Positions 15,256-23,099 of a stretch of DNA of 64,000 nucleotides are shown here, piece by piece (positions within the stretch are counted from its first letter, which is position 1; every line of letters starts with the position of its first letter). Both the position numbers and the translations under genes were made by a program. The stretch covers positions 1 through 64,000 of the forward strand of contig NZ_BEWC01000012.1 in NCBI RefSeq assembly GCF_003112575.1, given 5' to 3'. The notes beneath the pieces were generated by a model. The model was not told the DNA's origin, did not search any database, and saw only the letters and a program-made list of their open reading frames with translations. This stretch comes from Streptomyces ardesiacus (GTDB lineage: Bacteria > Actinomycetota > Actinomycetes > Streptomycetales > Streptomycetaceae).

Positions 15256-16163
15256 GCCGCCTTCACCAGCCCTGCGTTCACGGCGATGCCGCGGAAGAAC
15301 TCCGCGGTGTCGGTGCGGGCCGTCTTCTTGTAGTGGGTCACGGGCAGTCCCTTGTTCCGGGCTTCCTTGAGGTCCGCCGCGCGGACGGGGATCTCGCCGA
15401 GGCAGCGCACCCGGGGGTGACTCTGCAGCAGCTTGTAGACCTCGGCGTCGAACTTGCCCATGGGCTTTTGCACGCGGCCGATGATCAGGCCGATGACGTC
15501 AAAGTCGTCGCGTTCGGCGCGCCTCATGGCCCGGCTCTGCTGGGCGAGCTGCATCTTGAGCCCTTCCATGGACCACTCGTCGACGTCCGTCATGATGATG
15601 GCGCCGTCGCACGCGACCAGTTGCGAGTCGGTGTCCATGTCCAGGGCGGGACGCTGGTCGAACAGGATGTCGTCGAAGAACGGCCGCAGCTTGTCGACCA
15701 TGATCCGGTAGAGGCGTAGGCCGGTACCGGTGTCGCGCAGGGCGGTCGACAGGCCGGACATGTCGATACTGGCCGGGAGAACGTAGATGCCGGGCACGTT
15801 CGTCTCGCGGATCAGCGGCAGCGGGTCCAGGGCGTCGAGGACGACCTTCGCCTGCGTCAGATCGTTGGGGCCGGGCGGGCGGACCCTGAAGCCGGTGGTC
15901 GCGTTGCGCTGCGGGTCGCCGTCCAGGACCAGGACGCGGCGGCCGTACTCGGCGAGGGTACCGGCCAGTTGGATGGTCGTCGTCGTCTTGCCGACGCCAC
16001 CCTTCTGGTTGCACATCGCGAGAACGCGGCACTGTTCGCGACGGTGCTGCTCGAGGACCGCGCGGATACGGTCCTGCCGCTCCTGCTCCGTCTCCTTCTT
16101 GGGCGGTGGGGTGCCGCCGGCGGCTTGGGCGCCGATCGTGGGCGCCGCGGTGGTTTCTGTCAT
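15252..16163 (-). CDS. parA: ParA-family partition ATPase
   Basis: 303 aa. Residues 51-63 (CNQKGGVGKTTTT) are the deviant Walker A of ParA/MinD ATPases, followed by VLDGDPQRNAT (Walker A' region) and an FDDILFDQRPALD segment. ParA drives segregation of low-copy replicons with a DNA-binding partner. A proline- and charge-rich N-terminus of about 40 residues precedes the ATPase domain. The ATG at 16163 lacks a Shine-Dalgarno; GACTAT ends 10 nt before it, so the mRNA could be nearly leaderless. The presence of parA in a phage with head and tail genes supports plasmid-like lysogeny. Confidence 0.92.
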   Translation of the reverse strand: MTETTAAPTIGAQAAGGTPPPKKETEQERQDRIRAVLEQHRREQCRVLAMCNQKGGVGKTTTTIQLAGTLAEYGRRVLVLDGDPQRNATTGFRVRPPGPNDLTQAKVVLDALDPLPLIRETNVPGIYVLPASIDMSGLSTALRDTGTGLRLYRIMVDKLRPFFDDILFDQRPALDMDTDSQLVACDGAIIMTDVDEWSMEGLKMQLAQQSRAMRRAERDDFDVIGLIIGRVQKPMGKFDAEVYKLLQSHPRVRCLGEIPVRAADLKEARNKGLPVTHYKKTARTDTAEFFRGIAVNAGLVKAA

Positions 16164-16238
16164 GGGAGGGACGATAGTCAGACCGCCGCCGCGTTTCTGG
16201 CAGCGAGCCCTTATCGGTACTGGGCGGGGCGCGTGGTA

Positions 16239-16267
16239 GGGCCCCGCACGTCACTCGTACGGGGCCC
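16239..16267 (-). terminator. Hairpin between the FAD gene and parA
   Basis: GGGCCCCG (16239-16246) pairs with CGGGGCCC (16260-16267), downstream of the minus-strand FAD gene ending at 16303 and upstream of parA. Confidence 0.5.
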
Positions 16268-16274
16268 GGGGCTC

Positions 16275-16290
16275 TTGCACAATTGGGCAA
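16275..16290. promoter_or_regulatory. Candidate parS/operator palindrome (one mismatch)
   Basis: TTGCACAATTGGGCAA, one base from the perfect palindrome TTGCACAATTGTGCAA found at 55152 and 61989. It lies about 110 bp upstream of parA, where an autoregulated centromere or operator would be expected. Confidence 0.6.
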
Positions 16291-16302
16291 GTTTGATCTT
16301 GC

Positions 16303-17703
16303 TCAGGTGCTCGCGGCGCGACGCTCAGCATCCGTGATGGGAGGCCCGTCGAGCGGGGGCTTTCGGGGGCCGATCAGCATCGGGCGGAGCATGTCGGGGG
16401 AGAACAGGCGGGTGGCGGGCTTCTCCAGGCTCATGACGTCCAGGAGGGCGGCGAGGGCGCGCGGGTTGCTGGCACCAGTCTCGACGGCCCGGTCGACGAA
16501 GCGGGCGAGGAAACGTTCCGCTGCTGTGGGCGGCGTGTCCGATGCGCCGGGGTAGAAGGCGTCTTGGCCGACGGCCAGGTCCCAGGCGGCGGCGACCGGC
16601 TTGGCCGCAGCGCGCTGGAGGGCGCGCGCGGTGCCGGGCTCGGTGATCCTGTGCCGACGGATTCCTTCACGCACGGCGAGGGCGCACTGGGCTGCGACGG
16701 TGAGTCCGTGCCCGTACACCGGGTTGTAGCCGGCAATGGCGTCGCCGAGGACGAGGAACCCGTCGGGCCAGGCGGGCAGCTTCTCGTAGTAGCGGCGGCG
16801 GTTGGCCGTGCTGCGGGTGGTGGCGATGTCACTGAGCGGGTCGGCATGCTCAAGCAGCTCCCCGATGATGGGGTCGCCGAGGCCGAGTGCGAAGGCCCGG
16901 AAGGCCTCGGGGTCGGCGGTCGGTTCACCGCCGCGTGTGCCGGAGAGCGTGACGATCCAGCGGTTGTCCTCCACAGGCAGGATGATGCCGCCCTGGCCGG
17001 GGGCCTTCTCCGGGTTCGCCTGGACGTTGATGAGGGGGAAGCGGGTGTTCGCCGTGGTGCCGGGCGCCCGGTAGATGCGGGTGGCGTAGGCGACGCCGGC
17101 GTTGACCTCGCGTTCGGTGACCACGGGGAGGCCGAGGGCGGTGAGCCAGCGGGGAGCGTGGGAGCCGCGGCCGGAGGCGTCGACGATGAGGTCGGCGGAC
17201 AGGGTGGATTCGTCATCGTCGGTACGGACTCGGACGCCGGTGACGCGGCTTGCGGTGCCTTCGAGGCCGAGGACGGTGGTGTCCTGGCGGACGGTGACGC
17301 TGTGCAGGGCGAGGACGTGGGCCCGCAGGACGGAGTCGAGCAGGTCGCGCGAGCAGACGAGGTTGCGGTGATAGCCGTTGGTGAACCGCCTGAACCAGAC
17401 TTCGTTGGGGGCGCGGGACACCATGTCGCGCATGATGTCGACCAGGCGGCCGCCCTTGGCGACGACGTCGTCGATGACGCCGGGTAGCAGGTCCTCGAAG
17501 GCGAGTACGCCACCGCTCCATACGAGGTGAGCGTGCCGGGCCTGAGGTACGCCGCGGCGCGGTTCGGGCCCGCCGGGGAGCACGTCGCGTTCCACGATGG
17601 TGACGTCGGCGTAGTCGGCGAGGGCGGCGGCTGCGAACAGGCCGGCGGCACTGGCGCCGATGACGACGGCGGTGGGCCGTCGAGGGGTGGCTATGTCAGG
17701 CAT
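16303..17703 (-). CDS. FAD-dependent monooxygenase-like oxidoreductase
   Basis: 466 aa. AVVIGASAAGLFAAAALADY (residues 12-31) is a Rossmann dinucleotide-binding motif, followed by VTIVERD. DASGRG and GFLVLGDAIAGYNPVYGHGL form the second FAD-binding (GD) motif of class A flavoprotein monooxygenases. Substrate unknown; hydroxylation or epoxidation of a small hydrophobic molecule is typical. It is the last gene of a four-gene coupled operon, its start overlapping the membrane-protein stop by 8 nt. A metabolic cargo gene such as this is unusual on a phage replicon. Confidence 0.85.
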   Translation of the reverse strand: MPDIATPRRPTAVVIGASAAGLFAAAALADYADVTIVERDVLPGGPEPRRGVPQARHAHLVWSGGVLAFEDLLPGVIDDVVAKGGRLVDIMRDMVSRAPNEVWFRRFTNGYHRNLVCSRDLLDSVLRAHVLALHSVTVRQDTTVLGLEGTASRVTGVRVRTDDDESTLSADLIVDASGRGSHAPRWLTALGLPVVTEREVNAGVAYATRIYRAPGTTANTRFPLINVQANPEKAPGQGGIILPVEDNRWIVTLSGTRGGEPTADPEAFRAFALGLGDPIIGELLEHADPLSDIATTRSTANRRRYYEKLPAWPDGFLVLGDAIAGYNPVYGHGLTVAAQCALAVREGIRRHRITEPGTARALQRAAAKPVAAAWDLAVGQDAFYPGASDTPPTAAERFLARFVDRAVETGASNPRALAALLDVMSLEKPATRLFSPDMLRPMLIGPRKPPLDGPPITDAERRAAST

Positions 17704-18886
17704 GTGTGGTCGCGCTCTCTGTGCTGGTCACCTGGCCGCGGATGCGGTCGAGGGTGCGCGGTCGGTACAGGGCTCGTGCGATGGCGTTGAGGTGTTCGGT
17801 GACGTCGGGGCCGATCTGCGGAGGCTGGTCACTCGTGTCGTGGATCGCCTTCTTCTCGTACGCCGCGGTGGCGTCCTGGATGGCGATGGCTCCGGCGATG
17901 CCGCGGGCGGTCGGACCGTCATGGTCGGCTTGGGCCGCCGTGTAGGCGGCCTGGTGGGCTGCAGGGTTGAAGTAGGGGGCGAGGAGCCGCAGGGCATCGT
18001 GGATGCGCTGTTCCCGCTGCATCAGGCGCAGGTCTACGGGGCCCAGGAGCCCGATGCGGGCGGTGGCGGCCGCAGGGCCGACAACCTTGACGGTGCGCCA
18101 CAGGGCGCGCAGTCGCACGTACTCGGCTTGGTCCCTGCCCCACTTCTGAAGGAAGGGTCCGGCCTGGGGGACGATGAAGCCCAGGGCGACGAGGACGGCT
18201 TCGAGGAGCGCGAAGGGCGGTGCGGCCTTGGTGCTGAGCCAGTCGAGATCACTGCCGGTCCAGCGGGCGGCGACGGCGATCAGCTTGGTGATGTCGAAGA
18301 CCAGGCCGGATGCGTAGCCGACCTGGAGGAAGATGACCCCGGCTTTGAGCCACCGGTGCGTGACCTCGGGGAACCACTTCCAGAGCATGTAGGCCGCGAT
18401 CAGGGACGACACCATGTGTGCGATCAGGTAGAGCAGGGTGTGCTCTCGCATCCACAGAGTGCTGGCGTAGTAGGTGTCGAGGTCGTAGATACGCGGTTCG
18501 GGAACGTCGGCGAGGAGGAACGTCCCCCAGAGCGCGACGATGATTCCGGCGTAGATCCAGTAGATGGCGATCATGCGGCGGCGCCGCCGCTCGGAGGGCG
18601 GTTCCCTCCACCGCATGATCATGGTGAGGCCGGTGGCGCAGAACGCGGTGAGGAACGAGTACGCCCAGGGCGCCGCGATGTTCGGTACGCCGGTCCACAC
18701 GTTGAGTCGGTGGATGTTGATCGGTGTGATGACGACGAGTACGGCCGTGGCGCAGGCGAGGAGAATCGTCGTTGCGCGCACATCCGGGTCGCGCCAGGCC
18801 CTCACGAGAGTGGGGAACTTGAAGACCAGCGCGATGGCCAGGAGCGAGGTCGGCAGGATGTACGGGATGTGGAAGTTGGGACTCAC
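17696..18886 (-). CDS. MAB_1171c-family multi-pass membrane protein
   Basis: 396 aa. The GTG at 18886 overlaps the stop of the upstream protease gene (GTGA). The N-terminal ~240 residues contain about seven hydrophobic helices (starting ILPTSLLAIALVFKFPTLV). The C-terminal ~150 residues are cytoplasmic and helical, including VRLRALWRTVKVVGPAAATA. This architecture matches the MAB_1171c putative transporter family, usually encoded beside an XRE regulator and an IrrE-like protein in Streptomyces. Transport has not been established for the family as far as I know; a sensor role is equally possible. Confidence 0.8.
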   Translation of the reverse strand: MSPNFHIPYILPTSLLAIALVFKFPTLVRAWRDPDVRATTILLACATAVLVVITPINIHRLNVWTGVPNIAAPWAYSFLTAFCATGLTMIMRWREPPSERRRRRMIAIYWIYAGIIVALWGTFLLADVPEPRIYDLDTYYASTLWMREHTLLYLIAHMVSSLIAAYMLWKWFPEVTHRWLKAGVIFLQVGYASGLVFDITKLIAVAARWTGSDLDWLSTKAAPPFALLEAVLVALGFIVPQAGPFLQKWGRDQAEYVRLRALWRTVKVVGPAAATARIGLLGPVDLRLMQREQRIHDALRLLAPYFNPAAHQAAYTAAQADHDGPTARGIAGAIAIQDATAAYEKKAIHDTSDQPPQIGPDVTEHLNAIARALYRPRTLDRIRGQVTSTESATTHA

Positions 18887-19488
18887 AGGATGCGTCCGCC
18901 GCGGGGGAGGAGGGACAGGTTCAGGCGGCCCTCGACGGTTGCGGCGGTGGGCGGGTGCTGAGCGTGTCGGCCAGTCATCCAGGTGCGCACCTCCCGGCCA
19001 AACAGCAGGCCGAACGTCTCCGCGTCCACTTCGTGGGTCTCGATCGATTCGGCGCGTGCTGCCACGGCCAGCAGGGCGTCCCGGGGGATCTCTTCCTCGG
19101 TGAGGATCTGTTCCACGGCCCGCTGCACGGATGCGGAAGGCTCTTGGGTGAGCCCGCGGGCGGCGGTGGGCACGCCGGCGACGTGGTGTCCGCAGTCGCC
19201 GTTCTCCTCGTGCCACAGCTCGTGTCCGAGAATGACGAGCTGCGCCTCGGGGGCTATGCGCTCCTCGACGGCGATGACGGACCTGTCTCCCAGGTCGAGT
19301 CGCACGCCGGATACGGCGATGTCCACGGGGAAGACGCGGAAAGCGAGTTGGATGGGGCGGCCGGTGCGGGCGGTCATGGCCCTGCAGAACTCGTGCATGA
19401 CGGCCTTGGGGTCCGCTGGCCGCCGGAGGGTTTTGCCCGCTTCCTTGCCGAGGGCGGACAGGAGGCGCTTCATGCTGCGGCTGCTCAT
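18883..19488 (-). CDS. IrrE/ImmA-like metalloprotease (toxin-like component)
   Basis: 201 aa. HELWH at residues 89-93 is a gluzincin-type zinc motif, set in LVILGHELWHEENGDC. The fold is as in ImmA/IrrE proteins, which commonly cleave a partner XRE repressor to induce an operon. The gene starts 4 nt inside the XRE gene (ATGA overlap) and ends inside the membrane-protein start, which indicates co-translation. Databases often call such proteins toxin components. The likely substrate is the adjacent regulator, by analogy only. Confidence 0.8.
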   Translation of the reverse strand: MSSRSMKRLLSALGKEAGKTLRRPADPKAVMHEFCRAMTARTGRPIQLAFRVFPVDIAVSGVRLDLGDRSVIAVEERIAPEAQLVILGHELWHEENGDCGHHVAGVPTAARGLTQEPSASVQRAVEQILTEEEIPRDALLAVAARAESIETHEVDAETFGLLFGREVRTWMTGRHAQHPPTAATVEGRLNLSLLPRGGRIL

Positions 19489-20072
19489 GAGGGCGTCTCT
19501 CCCTCAGTCGGCATGACCGACTTGATGACGCCCGCGAGCAGCGTCTCGAGCTGCTCGGCGGTCAGCGTGCCGTGGTGGCGCAAGTCGGTGGCGACGACGC
19601 CGTACTTCTGCATGAGTGCCTGAACCGGGTCAGTGGCTGGAGTCTCGTACTTCGCAAGTCTGTTCTGGAGCACTCGGTTGAGAGCGTCCGCCGGCGGGGC
19701 AGTGAAGAAGGCTTCTCCGCCCTCGACCTTGAAGAAGTCAGCGAGGCCATGAAGCAGCGGAACGTTGGGCATCTTCTGGCCGTTGAGGAGCCGGCGTGCC
19801 CACTCCTTCGAGATACCGAGGGCAGTGTGCACCTCGGAAACGAGGTCGCTCGGCCTCTTTCCCGTGCTGGCCAAGTGGGCGCCGCGCAGTGCTGCGATAC
19901 GGCCGCAGACGCGGTCCTCGACGGTGGACGCTGCGGGGTCCTCGCCCCTGAGCAGGGCTTCCACCACGTCCTCGGGCATCGCTGTTTCGGTCGCGAGTTG
20001 GCGGCTGTTGAGATCTTTTTCTCCGCTATGCGCTTTCAGGCGCCGCAGAGTCTCGGCCAGTGACTGCTCCAC
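19485..20072 (-). CDS. XRE-type transcriptional regulator
   Basis: 195 aa from the GTG at 20072, which has AGGAG 6 nt upstream. The open frame runs to 20237, but that start lacks an RBS and would place the operator at 20138-20169 inside the gene. Two helix-turn-helix-like segments are visible: LNSRQLATETAMPEDVVEAL, and EVHTALGISKEWARRLLNGQ. It heads a coupled operon with an IrrE-like protease, membrane protein and FAD oxidoreductase. It is likely an autorepressor binding the 13-bp inverted repeat upstream. Confidence 0.8.
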   Translation of the reverse strand: MEQSLAETLRRLKAHSGEKDLNSRQLATETAMPEDVVEALLRGEDPAASTVEDRVCGRIAALRGAHLASTGKRPSDLVSEVHTALGISKEWARRLLNGQKMPNVPLLHGLADFFKVEGGEAFFTAPPADALNRVLQNRLAKYETPATDPVQALMQKYGVVATDLRHHGTLTAEQLETLLAGVIKSVMPTEGETPS

Positions 20073-20137
20073 CGATAACTCCTGCAGTTGTGTTCGGTTG
20101 TTGGCCGCACAGTACGCGGCCGAGGCCTCGTACATCA

Positions 20138-20169
20138 AACGATCGTTCCGCTCAGACGGAACGATCGTT
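20138..20169. promoter_or_regulatory. Perfect 13-bp inverted repeat, probable operator
   Basis: AACGATCGTTCCG (20138-20150), 6-nt spacer CTCAGA, CGGAACGATCGTT (20157-20169). It lies 66 bp upstream of the XRE start and 170 bp upstream of the divergent gene at 20340. AACGATCGTT is itself palindromic, so each arm could bind a dimer. Confidence 0.75.
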
Positions 20170-20339
20170 GACATCCGGTTGTGCATCGTTGCAAGATCCA
20201 GCCAGTGCGGAATCGACTCATCCGGCGAACCGCGCAACCATCACAGAGAGTGACTAATCAGGCGCAATGTCAAGACGAAGACCTTCGCGATCTACAAACA
20301 TTCGAACTAGTATTCGTACGAAGTAGTCGACGGGATGGG

Positions 20340-20819
20340 ATGACCGTGACGATCTCCGACGCCGCACCGCAAAACTGGCCTCCGCGCACGACCGCCGTCC
20401 AGGGCATGGAGGCCCCTGCCCCCGCCTTCCTCGGTAGCGCGGAGAGTTCACTCACCTTCTCGATAGGCCCCGACGTTGCACCCATTGCGGCGATGGAGCG
20501 GGCCGGCGCGATGGTGGCGATGACGCTGCCCCGTTTCCTGAGTGGCGCGCCGAACGCCGACGATGTGTGTGCAGCGGCTCAGGCGGTTCTTACGGAGCTG
20601 GTAGACGTCACCGCCCGCCATAGGGCGAGTGTCGACCTGGTGGGCCGGGTCGCGTACGACGGCGCGCACGTCACGGTGTCAGTGGGGGACATGAGCCGCA
20701 CGCTGCCCGCGCCGGAGGAGGAGCCGGGGCTGTACCTGGTGCACCGTGTCGCCGATGAGGTTGGGCAGTACGCCGGCGACATGGGCGGCCGGGTCACCTG
20801 GGCCGCGGTCGCGGCATGA
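20340..20819 (+). CDS. Degenerate HATPase/RsbW-like ATP-binding regulator
   Basis: 159 aa. The C-terminal half follows the order of a GHKL (RsbW-type) domain: LTELVDVTARHR in the N-box position, VSVGDMSRTLP in the G1 position and EEPGLYLVHRVADEVG in the G2 position. The N-box Asn that binds magnesium is absent, so catalysis may be lost. Such proteins regulate sigma factors or partner STAS proteins in Streptomyces. It diverges from the XRE operon across the 20138 operator, suggesting shared control. The RBS is weak (GGGATGGG overlapping the start). Confidence 0.6.
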   Translation: MTVTISDAAPQNWPPRTTAVQGMEAPAPAFLGSAESSLTFSIGPDVAPIAAMERAGAMVAMTLPRFLSGAPNADDVCAAAQAVLTELVDVTARHRASVDLVGRVAYDGAHVTVSVGDMSRTLPAPEEEPGLYLVHRVADEVGQYAGDMGGRVTWAAVAA

Positions 20820-20823
20820 CAAC

Positions 20824-20850
20824 GCCCCCGGCCGGAGCCCGGCGGGGGGC
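20824..20850. terminator. GC-rich hairpin between convergent genes
   Basis: GCCCCC (20824-20829) pairs with the G run ending at 20850, with an inner CCGG/CCGG stem. It lies between the gene ending at 20819 and the toxin gene ending at 20867. Confidence 0.5.
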
Positions 20851-20866
20851 GAGCGTGGCAGAAGCT

Positions 20867-21184
20867 CTACAGGTCCAGGACGGCCCGGACGGCGCGGTCG
20901 ACGCGCTCCATGTCCTCGCTGGAGAGATACCCCTCAAGCTTGCCCTGTTCGAAGCGCTCCGGACGGAAGCCCGAGATGTCGGGGGCCATGACGACGCCGG
21001 CCACCGGGCGCTTGATCGGGACGGTGACGAGCGTGTCTCTCGCGTCCTCGGCTTCCTGAACCAGAGCGCACACGATGCCGCCCGGGTGCAACCGGATCAC
21101 GGCATTGTTCTCGATGACCAGGACAGTGCGCTCACGGCCCACGGTGGGGATGCGCCACACCGATCCCCGCTGGATTTCGATCAC
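20867..21184 (-). CDS. MazF/PemK-like toxin of a type II TA pair
   Basis: 105 aa, normal for the family. RGSVWRIP at residues 6-13 is the N-terminal PemK/MazF signature strand. VLVIENNAV and LVTVPIKRPVAG follow as core strands. MazF toxins are mRNA endonucleases. The gene overlaps its antitoxin by 4 nt (ATGA), the usual antitoxin-first order. On this replicon it would act as a post-segregational stabiliser alongside parA. Confidence 0.8.
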   Translation of the reverse strand: MIEIQRGSVWRIPTVGRERTVLVIENNAVIRLHPGGIVCALVQEAEDARDTLVTVPIKRPVAGVVMAPDISGFRPERFEQGKLEGYLSSEDMERVDRAVRAVLDL

Positions 21185-21402
21185 GCGGCGTCCGCCTCTG
21201 CCGCCTCATACAGGTCGTCTACCGGGTCCATGGCACGCAGCCGCGCGTACTCCAACATCGCGTCGTTGATCAGCTTCTCCTCAAGGGCCTGCTCCATGTA
21301 GGCGGAGAAGTTGTCACCGGCCGCGAGCTGCGCCCTGGCCTCAAGGTCGTGGGGCAGCGTGATGCTGACCTTCTTCCTCGCGGGCGTTCGGGGTGTCGTC
21401 AT
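21181..21402 (-). CDS. Ribbon-helix-helix antitoxin
   Basis: 73 aa from the ATG at 21402. KKVSITLPHDLEARAQLAAG is a ribbon-helix-helix DNA-binding segment and the acidic C-terminus (DPVDDLYEAAEADAA) would neutralise the toxin. The ATG at 21402 is preferred to upstream starts (21411, 21474) because a TTACAC-17-TAGGAT promoter ends 7 nt before it. The transcript would then be leaderless, which is common in Streptomyces. Confidence 0.75.
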   Translation of the reverse strand: MTTPRTPARKKVSITLPHDLEARAQLAAGDNFSAYMEQALEEKLINDAMLEYARLRAMDPVDDLYEAAEADAA

Positions 21403-21409
21403 GACAACC

Positions 21410-21438
21410 ATCCTACCGTTCGGATGACGCAGGTGTAA
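21410..21438 (-). promoter_or_regulatory. Probable sigma-A-type promoter of the TA operon (leaderless mRNA)
   Basis: On the minus strand, TTACAC (21433-21438), 17-nt spacer, TAGGAT (21410-21415), then 7 nt to the ATG at 21402. Confidence 0.6.
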
Positions 21439-21667
21439 GGTGTGACCGCCGCCACCGAAAGTAGCGGCAGACATGCAGAAGGGGCGTCAACCTGGCCCGG
21501 TTAACGCCCCGTCTTCCCCACCCGACCTAGCCCAGGAGGCGGGGGACTGCTTAGCACCGAGCATACAGGCTGCACGGCGCGGGGCATCAGCTTCCGCGCC
21601 CAGTCGTGATATCGCCCTTTGCGCAGTTTCCAGCCTCTCTGAACCTTTACCGCCAGAGAGAGCGATT

Positions 21668-23059
21668 GTGAGTCTCGACCCGATCCTGTGGGCAATGAAG
21701 GACGCGCCCACGGCGGACATCAACGAATGGGGCACGCTGGTGTGCCTCGCCGAAGCTGCCGACGAAGACGGCTGCAACGCTTTCCCCTCCGTCAAGACGA
21801 TGGCGGCCTACGCCAAGATCAGCACGCGCACCGTGCAGCGCGCCCTGGCCGCGATGGAGGAGCGGAAGCTCATCGCCGAGGGCGACCAGCGCGCCGCCCA
21901 GTACATCCCCGAGCACCGTCGGCCCACGGTGTACGACCTCCTGGTCCCGTACGACTGGTTCCGGGACATCGAGCGCACCAACGCCTTCCGCATGCGCCTC
22001 GGCCGGTCGCCCCTCACCCGCACCGACCGCCCCCCGATCGCCCCGGCCCCGCCGAAGAAGACCCGTGCGGACAAGGGCAGGCCGAAGCCGAAGAAGGCCG
22101 CCAAGGACGCGGCTCCGGAGGGCGAACCGGGGGGGCGACTAGAAGTCACCCCTGTGGAAAACGCCCCCTCGGAAGGGGGGCGACTTGAAGTCACCCGTGT
22201 GGAAAACCCTGATCAGGGGGCGACTACAAGTCAGGGGGTGACTACAAGTCCCGAGAGGGGTGACTTCAAGTCCGAGGGGGGGCGACTTGAAGTCACCCAA
22301 CCCACCCCTACTACCCGCACCACTGACCAGCCCCTTCCCTCCGTAGGTTCCAGCGGGTCAGCTTCCGCTACCGAGGACGGAGGGACGGACGGCTCAGCTC
22401 TCGATGTCCGTACCCAAAAGGAGCGGGCGCGGACCGTCGAGAGGACACCCGGCGTCGACCTGCTCCTCGCAGTCGGCAAGCAGCGGCCGGAGCTGCTGCT
22501 GACCGGCAAGGTCCTCGCCGACCAGGGCCGGACCGTCGACGGCTTGCTCCTGGCCGACTGGCCCCGAGACCTGATCCTCTCCGCGTTGCTGCGGCCGCTG
22601 CCCGCCGAGACCCGGTCCGTGTCGGCGGTGCTGGCCAAGCGGCTGTCGGACCTGCTGATGACGCCCCTGCCACGCCACATGGCCATGCCCGCCCCGCGGA
22701 GCCCGGAGTCGGCAGACGGCTACTGGGACCGGTACGAGGAGGCCAAGCGGGCGAGCGTGTGGCAGCCGGACCCCATGGCGGCCGGCGAGGACGTGCACGA
22801 CATGGTGCTGCGCCGCACCCGGTTCGCGGACTGCTCGGAGTGCCGGGACCCGATCGTCACGCCGACCGGGACGGACCTGTGCGTGAAGTGTGCGGGCTGG
22901 CCCCAGTGCCCGGTGTGCACGAAGTACGTGCAGCCGAACACGTCGTGCGAAGCGTGCGAGGTGCGCCCTGACGAGGTGGAGTTCGAGCTGTGCGAGGAGC
23001 ACGGGGCCCGGTTCATCGCCGGAACGGCGTGCTTCGAGTGCGTCGGGCCGACAGCGTGA
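21668..23059 (+). CDS. Replication initiator-like protein with internal iterons
   Basis: 463 aa from the GTG at 21668 (AGAGAG upstream); an open frame upstream to 21473 lacks an RBS. Residues 41-71 (FPSVKTMAAYAKISTRTVQR and following) are the winged helix seen at the N-terminus of plasmid and phage initiators of the O/RepA type. Residues 156-210 are a low-complexity linker whose DNA contains six GACTNNAAGTC iterons. The C-terminus has paired cysteines (CSECRDP, CVKC, CPVC, CEAC, CFEC), likely zinc-binding. An origin lying inside the initiator gene is the arrangement of phage lambda O. It probably loads the helicase for this replicon. Confidence 0.75.
   Translation: MSLDPILWAMKDAPTADINEWGTLVCLAEAADEDGCNAFPSVKTMAAYAKISTRTVQRALAAMEERKLIAEGDQRAAQYIPEHRRPTVYDLLVPYDWFRDIERTNAFRMRLGRSPLTRTDRPPIAPAPPKKTRADKGRPKPKKAAKDAAPEGEPGGRLEVTPVENAPSEGGRLEVTRVENPDQGATTSQGVTTSPERGDFKSEGGRLEVTQPTPTTRTTDQPLPSVGSSGSASATEDGGTDGSALDVRTQKERARTVERTPGVDLLLAVGKQRPELLLTGKVLADQGRTVDGLLLADWPRDLILSALLRPLPAETRSVSAVLAKRLSDLLMTPLPRHMAMPAPRSPESADGYWDRYEEAKRASVWQPDPMAAGEDVHDMVLRRTRFADCSECRDPIVTPTGTDLCVKCAGWPQCPVCTKYVQPNTSCEACEVRPDEVEFELCEEHGARFIAGTACFECVGPTA
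22133..22294. repeat. Six iterons, candidate replication origin
   Basis: GACTNNAAGTC occurs at 22137, 22182, 22222, 22240, 22262 and 22284 (start positions). Most copies sit in a longer GGG(C/T)GACTNNAAGTCACC unit, a near-palindrome. The last three are 22 bp apart, about two helical turns, so bound proteins would lie on one face. They lie inside the initiator gene. Confidence 0.8.
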
Positions 23060-23063
23060 ACGG

Positions 23064-23099
23064 GACCGCCCGCCCCGGAACTGCCCGGGGCGGGCGGTC
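23064..23099. terminator. Perfect 15-bp hairpin between convergent genes
   Basis: GACCGCCCGCCCCGG (23064-23078) pairs with 23085-23099 across a 6-nt loop. It serves the initiator gene (stop 23059) and the minus-strand gene ending at 23098. Confidence 0.75.

Noticed and set aside
22131..22300. CRISPR array, from the short repeats GACTNNAAGTC
   Set aside because: Repeats are 11 bp, partly palindromic and spaced 18-45 bp within a coding frame; no cas genes. They fit iterons.
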